DNA from: UBA1765 sp045629945
GTDB lineage: Bacteria; Fibrobacterota; Fibrobacteria; Fibrobacterales; Fibrobacteraceae
Reading direction: 5' to 3'
NCBI GenBank assembly: GCA_045629945.1
Contig: JAZQSE010000012.1
Location: forward strand, 21,051 to 85,050
Length of the DNA stretch: 64,000 nt
Shown: positions 43,528-52,737 of the stretch, in pieces
Position numbering within the stretch: position 1 is the stretch's first letter
How the letters are laid out: each line of letters begins with the position of its first letter
The notes under the pieces: generated by a model
What the model was told of the DNA's origin: nothing
Databases searched by the model: none
The model's input: only the letters and a program-made list of their open reading frames with translations
Position numbers and translations under genes: made by a program

Positions 43528-44877
43528 TTATTTGTTTTTTCCCTTATACTTTCCTGAAAAATAATCTTGTTGACGAGTCGCACCAAGAACAGCATGCCAA
43601 AGAACTCCTGCCGGGTCAATTTTACGACGTTCACTGACAGCAAATTCTATTGGAACATGTGTAAAAGCCCCATTCATGCTACCTACAACCATATTCGTTT
43701 TCCCAGCCATTGCCGCATGAACCGCGTTTTCTGCCAACTGGTAACAAAAAATAGCGTCCGTTCCTTTTGCCGGAATACTGCGAACTGTATAACTCGGGTC
43801 AAAATATTTGACATTGATTTCTTTACCTACTTTTGCAAAGTGAGCTTTGATCTTTTCGTAAAGGAATTCTCCAATATCATTTTTCAAAAGATTACCACTT
43901 GCATCTCGGCGTTCTTGCTGGTTTTCAAAGAAATACTGACCAGCACCTTCAGCAACAACAAGGACAGCGTGCTTTTTCCCAATATCGTAACGATTTTCAA
44001 GAGCCTGTAAAAGACCACCATCTCCTTCTAATTGGAATGGAACTTCTGGCACAAGACAGAAATTCACAACAGTCGTTGCCAAAGCCGCATAAGCAGCAAT
44101 AAAACCGGAATCCCGTCCCATCAATTTAACAAGGCCAAGCCCATTAAAAGCGCCATTCGCTTCTGTATGAGCACTGGTAATCACATCTGTTGCGGCAAGA
44201 ACTGCTGTTTCAAAACCAAATGTTCTATCCACCAGATTCAAATCGTTATCAATTGTTTTTGGAATACCGACAACTGAAATAGGCTGACGACGGCGTTTAA
44301 TTTCTGCAGCAATATCTTTTGCTCCACGTAAAGTTCCATCGCCACCGATACAAAACAACATATTGATATTTAATCGCATCAAGGTGTCCACCATCACCTT
44401 GGTATCCTGATTACCGCGAGAACTTCCAAGAATCGTACCACCATCTTCTTGAATAGCATCTACAACTTCTGGCGTTAAAACAACCGGCGAATAACCATAA
44501 TCCGGATTCAATCCACGATAGCCATACGGAATGCCAAAAATATTTCTGACACCATAATCAAACCAAAGCACTTGAACAAGGCTCTTGATAACATTATTCA
44601 AACCAGGGCACAACCCACCACAAGTAACAATAGCTGCACGTGTCCAGCTCGGATCATGAAAAATAGTTTCTCTTGGGCCAGCCGCTTCTAAAGAAGGTAT
44701 TGATAAATTTTCTGCTTTCAATTTATCCAATGTCTGCATATCCGTTGTAAGGCAAACTCTCTGTTCATCACTGACAAAGCGCACGCCACTCATAGGCGAA
44801 CGTAAAGTCCCTGTTCCAACCGTTTCAATGGATAAATCATATTCTTGAGGATTTTGAATAATATCTTCTTTTTTCAT
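43528..44877 (-). CDS. 6-phosphofructokinase, long plant/trypanosome-like form
   Basis: This enzyme phosphorylates fructose-6-phosphate in glycolysis. The 449-residue protein has GGDGT (178-182), where ATP-dependent enzymes have Gly and PPi enzymes have Asp. It also has PKTIDND (206-212), where the Lys is usual in PPi enzymes and in the long ATP enzymes of plants and trypanosomes. GLVKLMGRDSGFIAA and PYGYRG are further family marks. ATP use is therefore likely but not certain. About 80 N-terminal residues precede the catalytic core. Confidence 0.9.
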   Translation of the reverse strand: MKKEDIIQNPQEYDLSIETVGTGTLRSPMSGVRFVSDEQRVCLTTDMQTLDKLKAENLSIPSLEAAGPRETIFHDPSWTRAAIVTCGGLCPGLNNVIKSLVQVLWFDYGVRNIFGIPYGYRGLNPDYGYSPVVLTPEVVDAIQEDGGTILGSSRGNQDTKVMVDTLMRLNINMLFCIGGDGTLRGAKDIAAEIKRRRQPISVVGIPKTIDNDLNLVDRTFGFETAVLAATDVITSAHTEANGAFNGLGLVKLMGRDSGFIAAYAALATTVVNFCLVPEVPFQLEGDGGLLQALENRYDIGKKHAVLVVAEGAGQYFFENQQERRDASGNLLKNDIGEFLYEKIKAHFAKVGKEINVKYFDPSYTVRSIPAKGTDAIFCYQLAENAVHAAMAGKTNMVVGSMNGAFTHVPIEFAVSERRKIDPAGVLWHAVLGATRQQDYFSGKYKGKNK

Positions 44878-44933
44878 TTCGTTACCCCGATTTAACGCCT
44901 TAAATTTAATAAACCATTTTAAATAAAAACCAT

Positions 44934-46724
44934 TTAAATTGAAATGGAAGAAAAATGTATTTTTGTTCTAAGCCCAGGATTTGCATTTTCCATTTCAATT
45001 CGCATATTTGTCAAAGAACAAAGCTTTTTCACCATAGAAAGTCCGATACCCGTTCCTTTTGTCGTTCTTGTCATTTCATCTTCAACACGATAAAATTCTT
45101 CAAAAACTTTATTCATTTCACTTGGCGGAATTCCCGGGCCATAATCGCGAACCGCAAAATAAATATCACCATCCTGAACCGCTAAACGCAATTCAATCAT
45201 TTTATATCGGGCGTTTTTGGCAAACTTAATCGAGTTATCCACTAGATTCATCAAAATTTGCATAATAGCATCTTTATCCATCAAGACTTCTAAATTACAA
45301 GTGTCACAAGAAACGGTTAAATCAAATCCATTATTTTCAATATTTTTCCCATAGGTTGCCACAAAATCATCAAGAACTACTTTAGGGTTCCCTTTTCTCA
45401 TCTGAACAGCCCAGCTATTTCTATCTAGTTTAGACAAGTTCAACACATTCTGAATCAAACGAGAAAGTCTCTCTGTTTCAGAAGCAATTAAGCTATAGTA
45501 CTTTTGTTTTTTTTCTTCACTGGCACACCAAGAATTCTGAAGCATTTCTGCATACATCCGAATCGCCGTCAATGGTGTTTTCAATTCATGACTTACAGCA
45601 GAAATAAAATCTTGACGTTTACTTGCTAACTGCAACTGCGTTCTCATCAAGCGATACAAAGCCAAAAGACCGCCACCAAGAATCGCAAACATCAAAAAGC
45701 CAAACACAAGAACCATGCTTTCTCCAGGAGCACTTCCTTTTTGAGAAAGAAATACATGTAAAAACATATCGTTCAATGGGTATTGTAAAGGCGCTTTAAA
45801 AATCATTTCTGAATTATTAGAGCGTTTTCCAAACAAGACCAAAGGCAAAGTTTTAGAAGAAAATTCCAACAAGAGTTCTTGTTCTTGTGGCGAGAAAATA
45901 TTTTCTTTCCGGACAATTGATTCAAAATAATCTTTTAATTTAACCACATAACCTTGAATAAACTGTTCGCTATCTCTTGTTACATTACGATAAAAAACAA
46001 TATAATCTCTATTAAAATGGGCCTGGAATGGGTCTATTTTCACCACTATCAGATTTTGTCTGGATTCTGATTCATCGCCATTTCCTGTAAGTTTTCTTAT
46101 TCTAGAAGATTCAACATCAAAAACAAATGTTTCTTTTTGCGAACTTTCTTCTATGCGAGAAGTAAAACCGCTTTCTATGTTACGTTTTCCATCTAATTGC
46201 AAATCGTGCTGGTAAAGCCTATCCAATAAAGCTTTTGAAGAATCTAAAGAACGTTCTGGTTCTGGTAATGGAGTAACCCGAATATCCATTCGTTTAATAA
46301 TGGATTTCAAAGTATCGCGGACTTGTTCTCTTTCTGCTCTGTCTTCCATAGCAATGTTTTCTAAAAAACCATCTGGCAAAACAGGCGTTTGAACAGAGCC
46401 ATCAGCAAACAACTGGAAATACCCGACAATCCCATGATAGCCACTACGAATAGGCATTTCTGCAAGTGGCGAAATAGTAACTTCTTCACCACCAAGAACC
46501 GGAACTGTCCGGATAAAACGATAATCAGAATAAGAACGTTTTTCTTCTACTGCTAAATCAGAATGGATTCTGTCATTTAGCATTTTCAAAACTAAATATG
46601 CGTGTTCTTGATACGCATATTGTGCCCCTAGTTGTATCTGTGAAAACGACCGGGATAGTAATATCCCGACCGGAATTGCAATGGCCAGAAAAACGACCAG
46701 AAAAATTAATTGTATTCGATTCAT
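44934..46724 (-). CDS. Membrane sensor histidine kinase
   Basis: This 596-residue sensor kinase has an N-terminal membrane helix (about 5-25). A large periplasmic region of about 310 residues, with no family I recognise, follows. A second membrane helix (about 337-360) leads to HisKA with phospho-His379 in SHELKTPLTAIRM, then HATPase with N-box LVDNSIKFAKNA, DYGPGI and GTGIGLSMVK. The gene overlaps the response regulator by four bases (ATGA), so the two form a pair. The large sensing domain may detect an envelope signal; ligand unknown. Confidence 0.93.
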   Translation of the reverse strand: MNRIQLIFLVVFLAIAIPVGILLSRSFSQIQLGAQYAYQEHAYLVLKMLNDRIHSDLAVEEKRSYSDYRFIRTVPVLGGEEVTISPLAEMPIRSGYHGIVGYFQLFADGSVQTPVLPDGFLENIAMEDRAEREQVRDTLKSIIKRMDIRVTPLPEPERSLDSSKALLDRLYQHDLQLDGKRNIESGFTSRIEESSQKETFVFDVESSRIRKLTGNGDESESRQNLIVVKIDPFQAHFNRDYIVFYRNVTRDSEQFIQGYVVKLKDYFESIVRKENIFSPQEQELLLEFSSKTLPLVLFGKRSNNSEMIFKAPLQYPLNDMFLHVFLSQKGSAPGESMVLVFGFLMFAILGGGLLALYRLMRTQLQLASKRQDFISAVSHELKTPLTAIRMYAEMLQNSWCASEEKKQKYYSLIASETERLSRLIQNVLNLSKLDRNSWAVQMRKGNPKVVLDDFVATYGKNIENNGFDLTVSCDTCNLEVLMDKDAIMQILMNLVDNSIKFAKNARYKMIELRLAVQDGDIYFAVRDYGPGIPPSEMNKVFEEFYRVEDEMTRTTKGTGIGLSMVKKLCSLTNMRIEMENANPGLRTKIHFSSISI

Positions 46725-47434
46725 TCAGAAGTTACGCGGAACTGATAACCTTCTCCGCGGAACGTTACCAGCAATTGCGGGTGAGACGTATCATCTTCTA
46801 TTTTCTTACGAAGTTTTGTTATGTGAATATCAACTGTTCTTGTATCTACAGATTCTGCATTTTCGTAATCCCACACTTCACGAAGAAGTTCAGCTCTTGA
46901 AACCACTCTATCTCTGTTTTTCCAAAGATATTCCAAGATTTCAATTTCTTTGCGAGTAAATTGCAATTCTTCTGAGCCACGCATGCCTGCATATTCACGG
47001 AAATTAACACGCAAGTTTCCAGCGACTAATTTTCCATCGCCTTCAATAGGCTGGCGACTACGGCGCAATACTGCAGAAATTCTTGCTAAAAGCATTGGCA
47101 CAGAGAACGGTTTTGCCACATAATCATCTGCGCCATACTTCAATCCATTAATGATATCATCGTCGGAATTTTTTGCTGAAAGAATAATGATTGGAAGGCA
47201 TTTATCTTGTTCACGAATTTTATCACAAACTGTAAAACCATCTAAACCAGGCAACATAAGGTCAAGCAAAACCAAGCCATACTTTCCACTTAATGCTTCA
47301 GCAAGGCCAGATTCACCATCAGCAACATGTTTAACATTGTAGCCATTCATTTCGCAAAGATCAACAAGACCTTCTGCAATAGCTAATTCATCTTCTACAA
47401 TTAATACAGAGATGGATTTTGTTTCATTTGTCAT
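46721..47434 (-). CDS. OmpR-family response regulator
   Basis: This 237-residue partner of the adjacent kinase has a receiver domain (about 8-120) with acidic pair VEDE, phospho-Asp58 in LLDLMLP, and a K in KPFSVPML. A winged-helix DNA-binding domain (about 135-235) ends the protein, with TVDIHITKLRKKIEDD as recognition helix region. AAGG ribosome site before the ATG. The regulator precedes the kinase in the operon. Targets unknown; the outer-membrane gene just downstream in plus coordinates (47460-48248) lies 25 bp upstream on the same strand and may be in the same transcript. Confidence 0.94.
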   Translation of the reverse strand: MTNETKSISVLIVEDELAIAEGLVDLCEMNGYNVKHVADGESGLAEALSGKYGLVLLDLMLPGLDGFTVCDKIREQDKCLPIIILSAKNSDDDIINGLKYGADDYVAKPFSVPMLLARISAVLRRSRQPIEGDGKLVAGNLRVNFREYAGMRGSEELQFTRKEIEILEYLWKNRDRVVSRAELLREVWDYENAESVDTRTVDIHITKLRKKIEDDTSHPQLLVTFRGEGYQFRVTSE

Positions 47435-47459
47435 ATCGAACCTTCTTTAAAAACTTTTA

Positions 47460-48248
47460 TTAAAGTGCAAACCCTACACCCACTTCTACAGCATGGCGAC
47501 CAAATTCAATTTCGTCATCAAATTCGCCACCAAAATAATATTTGTAGTTAGCATAAGCAGCTATTGGAATAATAGGGAGTTTGGCTCTCATCCCAACCAA
47601 AATATGTCCACCAATACCAGTACTCAAACCTTCGTCGGTCAAAGCATCAGACAAATCATTTGCTAATTGTTTAGCTTCTTCTGGTGTTAAATTTTCCGGG
47701 TTCAAAAGAACTTTACCAGTACTTTCCATGAACTTACCCACAAAACTATCAGAAAGAACCGGAGTACTTAAATAGTAGGTAACACCGCCACCGATATAAG
47801 GGCGAATAACCGGCAAGAATGTAATTGGATAAGTAATAGAAAGGTCGCCATTCATAGAAACAAACTTAGGAGAAGCTTTACCAAAAGGAACTCCGTCAAA
47901 TTCAAGTTCTATTTTTTGTTTTTTGATTAAAGCGCCATCAGGACCATACATTGACAAAGCGGCATCATAAGAACCGAATTGAATGTTGTAAGTTGCTTCA
48001 ACGTCAATGATAGGTAAAATATCTATCCAAAGTTTAAGACCAAAACCTTGCATATCAGAGAAACTACCATGAGCATATTTTACGTTCCCTAAATTGCCCG
48101 CTTCTGAATCCAAAGAAAGCACTTCTTTTTCTGTTGTGGATTTTAATTCTGTTCCAAAATTTGGGGCATAATGGAAACCAAGCCCGATAATAGCAAAAGA
48201 TTGCGAAACACAAAAAGCAGCAGCTGCAGCTATAATTTTGAAGTTCAT
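47460..48248 (-). CDS. Predicted outer-membrane beta-barrel protein
   Basis: This 262-residue protein has a signal peptide (about 1-19, SQSFA) and then alternating strands with many Gly and aromatic residues, ending VEVGVGFAL with a terminal hydrophobic residue, as barrel proteins do. The fold resembles OmpW/OprF-like eight-strand barrels. An acidic helical insertion (about 175-205, LTPEEAKQLANDLSDALTDE) stands out. AGGAG ribosome site. It is followed after 25 bp by the two-component pair. Function unknown. Confidence 0.75.
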   Translation of the reverse strand: MNFKIIAAAAAFCVSQSFAIIGLGFHYAPNFGTELKSTTEKEVLSLDSEAGNLGNVKYAHGSFSDMQGFGLKLWIDILPIIDVEATYNIQFGSYDAALSMYGPDGALIKKQKIELEFDGVPFGKASPKFVSMNGDLSITYPITFLPVIRPYIGGGVTYYLSTPVLSDSFVGKFMESTGKVLLNPENLTPEEAKQLANDLSDALTDEGLSTGIGGHILVGMRAKLPIIPIAAYANYKYYFGGEFDDEIEFGRHAVEVGVGFAL

Positions 48249-48344
48249 GTTTTTCTCCTATTTACAGAACCCTTTGAATTTATATAAATATTTCCATTAT
48301 GCACATATTTTTTTTGCATCCCCACATAAAAGGCCTATTTCAAT

Positions 48345-48366
48345 TAAAAAAAACGCTTTTTAAAGC
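48345..48366 (-). terminator. Weak terminator after the TtcA-like gene
   Basis: GCTTT/AAAGC with a two-base loop and an eight-base T tail on the minus strand; the stem overlaps the stop codon. Confidence 0.4.
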
Positions 48367-49079
48367 AAATAATCCATCCGGATATGCCGCATACTTTCAA
48401 AAAGATTGCGTTTTAATGTCGATTTTCCCATTGTCAACGTTTCTATTTGTTCTCGAATTAAACGCCGATTGCTATTTCCAGCAGCAATACACTTGCAAGA
48501 TGGGCATTCTAAACCCATTTCCTGAACAAATTCTGTAATTTCAATTTCTTCGCAATAACAAAGTGGACGAATTACCGATACGGGGTATTTTTCGTAAGGG
48601 ACAAATGGAGGCATTCCCGAAAATTCACCTTTATAAAGCATATTCATCAGAAGTGTTTCAAGAATATCGTCTAAATGGTGCCCTAAAGCTATTTTGTTAA
48701 AACCATTTTCTTTGGCAAATTTTATAAGTTCTGTCCTTCGCTGCGTACTACACCAATAACAATTTAAACGCTCTCCATCTTTCAAGCGCCCTTCAATCGC
48801 TATATCAAGATAATAAATCGGAATGTTTACTAACGCTTCTAGACTCTTAACAAAATTTTTAGGCGCTTTATCTCCAAAATCACTTTGAATATGCAAACCG
48901 GCCAATTCAAAAGGCGCACCAAATTTCCCAAGTCTTGAAAATAGAGAAAGTAAAAGGGCTGTAGAATCTTTTCCACCACTTAGTCCAACAAGAACTCTAT
49001 CCCCTTCATTTATCATCGGGAAATCAAATAACGCTTTCGTTATTTTTTTACTTATTCTTTTCCGGATATTTGATGCCAT
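48360..49079 (-). CDS. TtcA/TtuA-family tRNA thiolation enzyme
   Basis: This 239-residue PP-loop ATPase has the adenylation loop GLSGGKDST (32-40), a CYWC pair (Cys107/Cys110), GHHLDDILET and a late CPSCKC. Members use an iron-sulfur cluster held by such cysteines to put sulfur on tRNA (2-thiocytidine 32 in TtcA). The NCYWCSTQRR form differs somewhat from E. coli TtcA, so the exact base modified is uncertain. The gene lies behind dnaN on the same strand, separated by a terminator. Confidence 0.85.
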   Translation of the reverse strand: MASNIRKRISKKITKALFDFPMINEGDRVLVGLSGGKDSTALLLSLFSRLGKFGAPFELAGLHIQSDFGDKAPKNFVKSLEALVNIPIYYLDIAIEGRLKDGERLNCYWCSTQRRTELIKFAKENGFNKIALGHHLDDILETLLMNMLYKGEFSGMPPFVPYEKYPVSVIRPLCYCEEIEITEFVQEMGLECPSCKCIAAGNSNRRLIREQIETLTMGKSTLKRNLFESMRHIRMDYLL

Positions 49080-49085
49080 AAAAGA

Positions 49086-49105
49086 AAGGGCTCCTGAGAG
49101 CCCTT
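49086..49105 (-). terminator. Terminator of dnaN
   Basis: An AGGGCTC/GAGCCCT stem with a four-base loop is followed by a T-rich run on the minus strand, seven bases before the next start codon. It may also act in the other direction. Confidence 0.7.
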
Positions 49106-49122
49106 CAATAAAAGGTTAAAAA

Positions 49123-50247
49123 TTATTCGTCACCAAAGTCACGAAGTGGCATAAGCAAGAACGAGAAGTTCAAGTCATCACCAACCGGTTCAATGACACT
49201 AGCGCCTTTAGAACCAGTCATCTTAATTTTAACTTGTTCTGTTTTACACATGCTCAAGATATCTGCCAAGAACTGGCCATTGAAGCCAATGCAGAAAGAT
49301 CCTTCGCCTTCGTGTGCTACTGCTAATTCTTCACAAGAGAAACCACCGCTTTCAGAATCTGTTGCAGTCAATTCCAAAGAAGAGTCCTGTATCTGTAAAC
49401 GAATTTTACGAGTACGAAGACTTGCCATAGAAATCACACAACGAATTTTATTGATAAGTTCAGAAGTCGGCACTTGAATGACATGTGTAAAATTCTGAGG
49501 AATTACATTCTTATACGGAACGTATTTACCTTCTACCAATTTTGAATACATTTGAACATTGTCATACAAGAACAAAACATAAGTCTGAGAAATACGAATT
49601 TCTACAACTGCATCACTAGGAACGCTCTTCAAGAAGTTACGCAAAACCTTCGGAGAAATAATCACGCCTTGGTTTAAAGAAGCATTTTCCAAATCCAAAG
49701 ATGCAAGCCCTAAACGATGACTGTCAGTCCCAACCATTGTGACTCGGTTGTTTTCTGTTTCAAGATAAACACCGCTCATTGCAATACGACTTATATCGGT
49801 AGAAACGGCAAAAGCTGTTTTTTCTACAAGGAAAGCCAATTCAGAAGCATTCATGTGCAAAACGGAATCTTCACTCACTTCTGGGAATGCAGGGAATTCA
49901 GAGACATCAAAGCCAGTCAATGTAGAATAGCCTCTTTCACTCCAACGCACATTCACTACATAATCTTGAACATCAAAACTTACCGTAGTAATACTTGGTT
50001 CTACAAGGCTTGTAACCAAGTCTAACAAGCGACGAGCGTTCACGATGATACCACCATCCCGTTCACCATCTACTTCTACCGTCTGAAGAATCCCCTGGTC
50101 CAGGTCCGTTGCTCCGACTTCAAGGACATTACCTTCTAGTCGAAATGAAAAGTTGTGGAGAACTGGAATAGTTGCTCTACTAGGAACCACACTTATTAAA
50201 GTCTGGAGAACATCTTGTAAAACCGACTTCTGTATATGAAATTTCAT
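49123..50247 (-). CDS. dnaN: DNA polymerase III beta sliding clamp
   Basis: DnaN is the ring-shaped processivity clamp of the replicative polymerase. The 374-residue protein shows the three-domain clamp pattern: an N-terminal PVLHNFSFRLEGN segment, ATDLDQGI, the central MVGTDSHRLGLA, and the C-terminal LLMPLRDFGDE, equivalent to the family's conserved end (PMRL). AAAGG site before the ATG. dnaA and recF are not adjacent and I see no DnaA-box cluster here, so there is no sign of an origin. Confidence 0.95.
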   Translation of the reverse strand: MKFHIQKSVLQDVLQTLISVVPSRATIPVLHNFSFRLEGNVLEVGATDLDQGILQTVEVDGERDGGIIVNARRLLDLVTSLVEPSITTVSFDVQDYVVNVRWSERGYSTLTGFDVSEFPAFPEVSEDSVLHMNASELAFLVEKTAFAVSTDISRIAMSGVYLETENNRVTMVGTDSHRLGLASLDLENASLNQGVIISPKVLRNFLKSVPSDAVVEIRISQTYVLFLYDNVQMYSKLVEGKYVPYKNVIPQNFTHVIQVPTSELINKIRCVISMASLRTRKIRLQIQDSSLELTATDSESGGFSCEELAVAHEGEGSFCIGFNGQFLADILSMCKTEQVKIKMTGSKGASVIEPVGDDLNFSFLLMPLRDFGDE

Positions 50248-50262
50248 GATGGACCTTTCTTT

Positions 50263-50415
50263 TTATGCTGAATATTTCAATAGAGTGGAACCAACGAAAA
50301 AGACAACTGCCACTACAGCCAAAAGAATGATAATTCGCTTGTCAATCTGGCGAGATTTCTTTGGAACGAAATTCTGTGCTTTACGTTTTGCACGACGACG
50401 TTCACTTCGACTCAT
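50263..50415 (-). CDS. Small basic single-pass membrane protein (50 aa) upstream of dnaN
   Basis: An AAGGAG site seven bases before the ATG at 50415 opens 50 codons. The N-terminal half is strongly basic (MSRSERRRAKRKAQ), followed by one membrane helix (about 28-44, IIILLAVVAVVFFVG) and a short tail. The stop lies 15 bp before dnaN. The start, ribosome site and spacing all point to a real gene; function unknown. Confidence 0.65.
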   Translation of the reverse strand: MSRSERRRAKRKAQNFVPKKSRQIDKRIIILLAVVAVVFFVGSTLLKYSA

Positions 50416-50487
50416 TGGTAAACTCCTTGATTTCCTTTTTAACTTCTCTTAAAATAACTATTTTAATATAAAAATGTGGAGACCCCT

Positions 50488-50766
50488 ATGGTAAAAAACT
50501 CTCTAAAAAGAATAAAATCCGGCGCAACACATTGTGCTTCATCTGTTCTTTTTCGTTTAGACTTGATTACAGAAGAGTCCAGACAAGAAAAACGCTTCAA
50601 AATTTTAGGCGAAAAAGTATTACAAGCTGTTTTAGATGACAAACTTGATACCTTAAAAGACGATCCTTCTATCGTAGAACTTGTTGGTGCTATCCAAGAA
50701 AAGAAAAAAATAATCCAAGAATTACGTCAAAAAGCATCTTTCAAAGGTCCTTGTGAAAAAAATTGA
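50488..50766 (+). CDS. Small helical protein, first gene of the M23/HAD operon
   Basis: This is a 92-residue cytoplasmic protein of unknown function, rich in Lys and Glu and probably coiled. It opens MVKNSLKRIKSGATHCASS and has a long C-terminal helix (VGAIQEKKKIIQELRQKAS). The ATG at 50488 follows GGAGA; a GTG at 50476 is less likely. It overlaps the next gene by 14 bases, so the two are translationally coupled. Confidence 0.65.
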   Translation: MVKNSLKRIKSGATHCASSVLFRLDLITEESRQEKRFKILGEKVLQAVLDDKLDTLKDDPSIVELVGAIQEKKKIIQELRQKASFKGPCEKN

Positions 50767-51595
50767 AATCCATATTTTCCCAGAAAAAACGGCAGATAAG
50801 AAATTTTTCCGAATTTCTGTCCCTCGCATTATCTGTTTCATTGCCGCTGTAATCATTTCCATTACAGGCTTCATTTTATTCAATCCTTTAGAAATCTTTC
50901 GCTTAGTTTCTGATAAACAAGTTCTACGAGTCTATCAGGAAAATAAATTCCTGAAAGAAGAAATTCAAAAAACAAAAAACAATCTGGAATTAGCCAAACA
51001 GGAATTAGCTGTTACAGACTCTTTAAAAGATTCTTTGTTTCATGATAAAGCAATCCAGCACATATCAAATTCACAAGTAAAAGAACTCTTTCCTTTGCAA
51101 GTGGCATCTTATAACATTCCTGATTTAACAAAACACAGAAAAATTTTACTCAAGACCTTACAAGCAAACAAACAAATAGCCAAGTCATTGCCCTTGGTAA
51201 TGCCTTTAAAAGAACCATACACTACCACCAATCGTTACCAGACTCTTTTCGACCCTTTTATTGAACAGAATCTCCCGCACCGGGGTATAGATTTAGTTCC
51301 CACTGAAAATGATACCATTTTTGCGCCTGGTGGCGGAATAGTTTCTGAAATCCGAGAACATAGAGGTTTTGGCTTAACCCTGAAGTTAGAGCACACAGAG
51401 CACATTCGGACATTTTACGCTCATATACAAAAAGCTCTTGTTACAAAAGGTTCTCAGGTAAAAAGAGGAATGCCTATTGCTATCGTTGGAAACTCCGGAC
51501 GTTCTCCAGGAAAAACACTTCATTATGAAATTCGTTATGACGGAAACGCCATCAATCCAGAGCATTATATTTTATATCCCGTAAAAATGGATTAA
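50753..51595 (+). CDS. Membrane-anchored M23-family peptidase
   Basis: This 280-residue protein has a short cytoplasmic start, one membrane helix (about 24-44), a coiled coil (about 55-90), and a LytM/M23 domain (about 165-270) with HRGIDL, FYAHIQK and LHYEIRYDG. These contain the zinc and catalytic positions (His/Asp, His, His), so it may be active. Such anchored proteins remodel peptidoglycan or shape the cell. It starts with GTG behind AAAGG and overlaps the gene before it. The HAD gene follows after 13 bases. Confidence 0.85.
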   Translation: MKKIEIHIFPEKTADKKFFRISVPRIICFIAAVIISITGFILFNPLEIFRLVSDKQVLRVYQENKFLKEEIQKTKNNLELAKQELAVTDSLKDSLFHDKAIQHISNSQVKELFPLQVASYNIPDLTKHRKILLKTLQANKQIAKSLPLVMPLKEPYTTTNRYQTLFDPFIEQNLPHRGIDLVPTENDTIFAPGGGIVSEIREHRGFGLTLKLEHTEHIRTFYAHIQKALVTKGSQVKRGMPIAIVGNSGRSPGKTLHYEIRYDGNAINPEHYILYPVKMD

Positions 51596-51608
51596 AAAGG
51601 TTTTGAAA

Positions 51609-52568
51609 ATGACTTTGCCTCCTTTTTCACAAAATGTTATCGCAATGGTTTGGGATTTTGACAAGACATTAATCCAAACTTATATGCAAGACCCTTTGTT
51701 CAAACGCTATCAAGTAGATGGCTCGGCTTTTTGGAAAGAAGTGAATTCACTTTCTGAATATTATTCTAGAAGAGGCATTTCTATTAACAGAGATACCTGC
51801 TATCTAAATCATATTCTAACATACGTTAAAGCAGGTATTTTCAAAGGTCTTTCTAACAGAATTTTAAGAGAATGTGGAAAAGAACTCTCTTTTTATCCAG
51901 GTCTTCCTTCGTTTTTCGAACAAATTAAGAAATCAATTGAAGAAAACGAAAAATACCAAAAATACGGTATCCGCCTTGAACATTATGTTGTCAGCACAGG
52001 GTTTTCTGAAACAATCCGCGGCAGTGCAATTGCTCCTTATGTTGATGGTATTTTTGGTTGTGAATTTATTGAATCTCCTGCACAACCCGGCTTTTCAAAA
52101 GAAAATCCTATTGAAGCAGAACAAGAAATTTCTCAGATTGCTGTCGCTATTGATAACACATCAAAAACACGTTATCTATTTGAAATCCATAAAGGGTCCA
52201 ATAAGTTTCCGGAATCCATTGACGTCAATTCGTTTATCAAACAAGAAAACAGACGTATTCCTTTCAGCAATATGATTTATATTGCCGACGGCCCATCAGA
52301 TGTTCCGGCATTCAGTATTCTGAACTCTCACGGTGGCTCTACTTTTGCTATTTACCCAAAAGGTGATATGAATGCGTTTCGACAAGTAGAACATTTAAGA
52401 CAAGACGGGCGTATTGCAACATTTGGCGAAGCGGATTATTCTGAGAAATCGCATACATGGATGTGGCTTTGTGGGAAAGTTCAAGAAATTGCTGATAAAA
52501 TATTAAAGAACCATACCGATTCTATACAAAAGAATGCTTCTCTCCCTCCTTCTCATTTGTCCTCTTGA
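51609..52568 (+). CDS. HAD-superfamily phosphatase-like protein
   Basis: This 319-residue hydrolase has HAD motif I VWDFDKT (nucleophile Asp16, acid/base Asp18), a helical cap (about 25-110), motif II in VVSTGFSE, and a late motif IV IADGPSDVPAF. Substrate unknown; the cap resembles that of phosphoserine-phosphatase-like enzymes. An AAAAGG site precedes the ATG at 51609. An in-frame TTG two codons earlier was rejected. Confidence 0.8.
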   Translation: MTLPPFSQNVIAMVWDFDKTLIQTYMQDPLFKRYQVDGSAFWKEVNSLSEYYSRRGISINRDTCYLNHILTYVKAGIFKGLSNRILRECGKELSFYPGLPSFFEQIKKSIEENEKYQKYGIRLEHYVVSTGFSETIRGSAIAPYVDGIFGCEFIESPAQPGFSKENPIEAEQEISQIAVAIDNTSKTRYLFEIHKGSNKFPESIDVNSFIKQENRRIPFSNMIYIADGPSDVPAFSILNSHGGSTFAIYPKGDMNAFRQVEHLRQDGRIATFGEADYSEKSHTWMWLCGKVQEIADKILKNHTDSIQKNASLPPSHLSS

Positions 52569-52674
52569 ATAATTTGACAATTTCAGTGCCATTCTTGTAA
52601 TAAAAGAAAAACATTTACTTGTTAAAATCACTATATTTTCTTTCTAGAAATTTATTTTCTGAGTTTTGTTTTAA

Positions 52675-52706
52675 AAACAGAAAAGAAGATATTGGCTTTT
52701 CTGTTT
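52675..52706 (+). other. Stem-loop upstream of RNase G gene
   Basis: An 11-base-pair stem (AAACAGAAAAG with CTTTTCTGTTT) with a ten-base loop lies 31 bases before the RNase ATG. It may be a terminator for the HAD gene, since T-rich sequence follows, or part of a leader through which the nuclease controls its own mRNA, as E. coli RNase E does. Confidence 0.45.
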
Positions 52707-52737
52707 GTGTAATTTTTGTTTTAGGAGTTTAAGGTCT

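Noticed and set aside
49079..50500. Replication origin near dnaN
   Set aside because: No dnaA, recF or gyrB neighbour and no cluster of TTATCCACA-type boxes seen.
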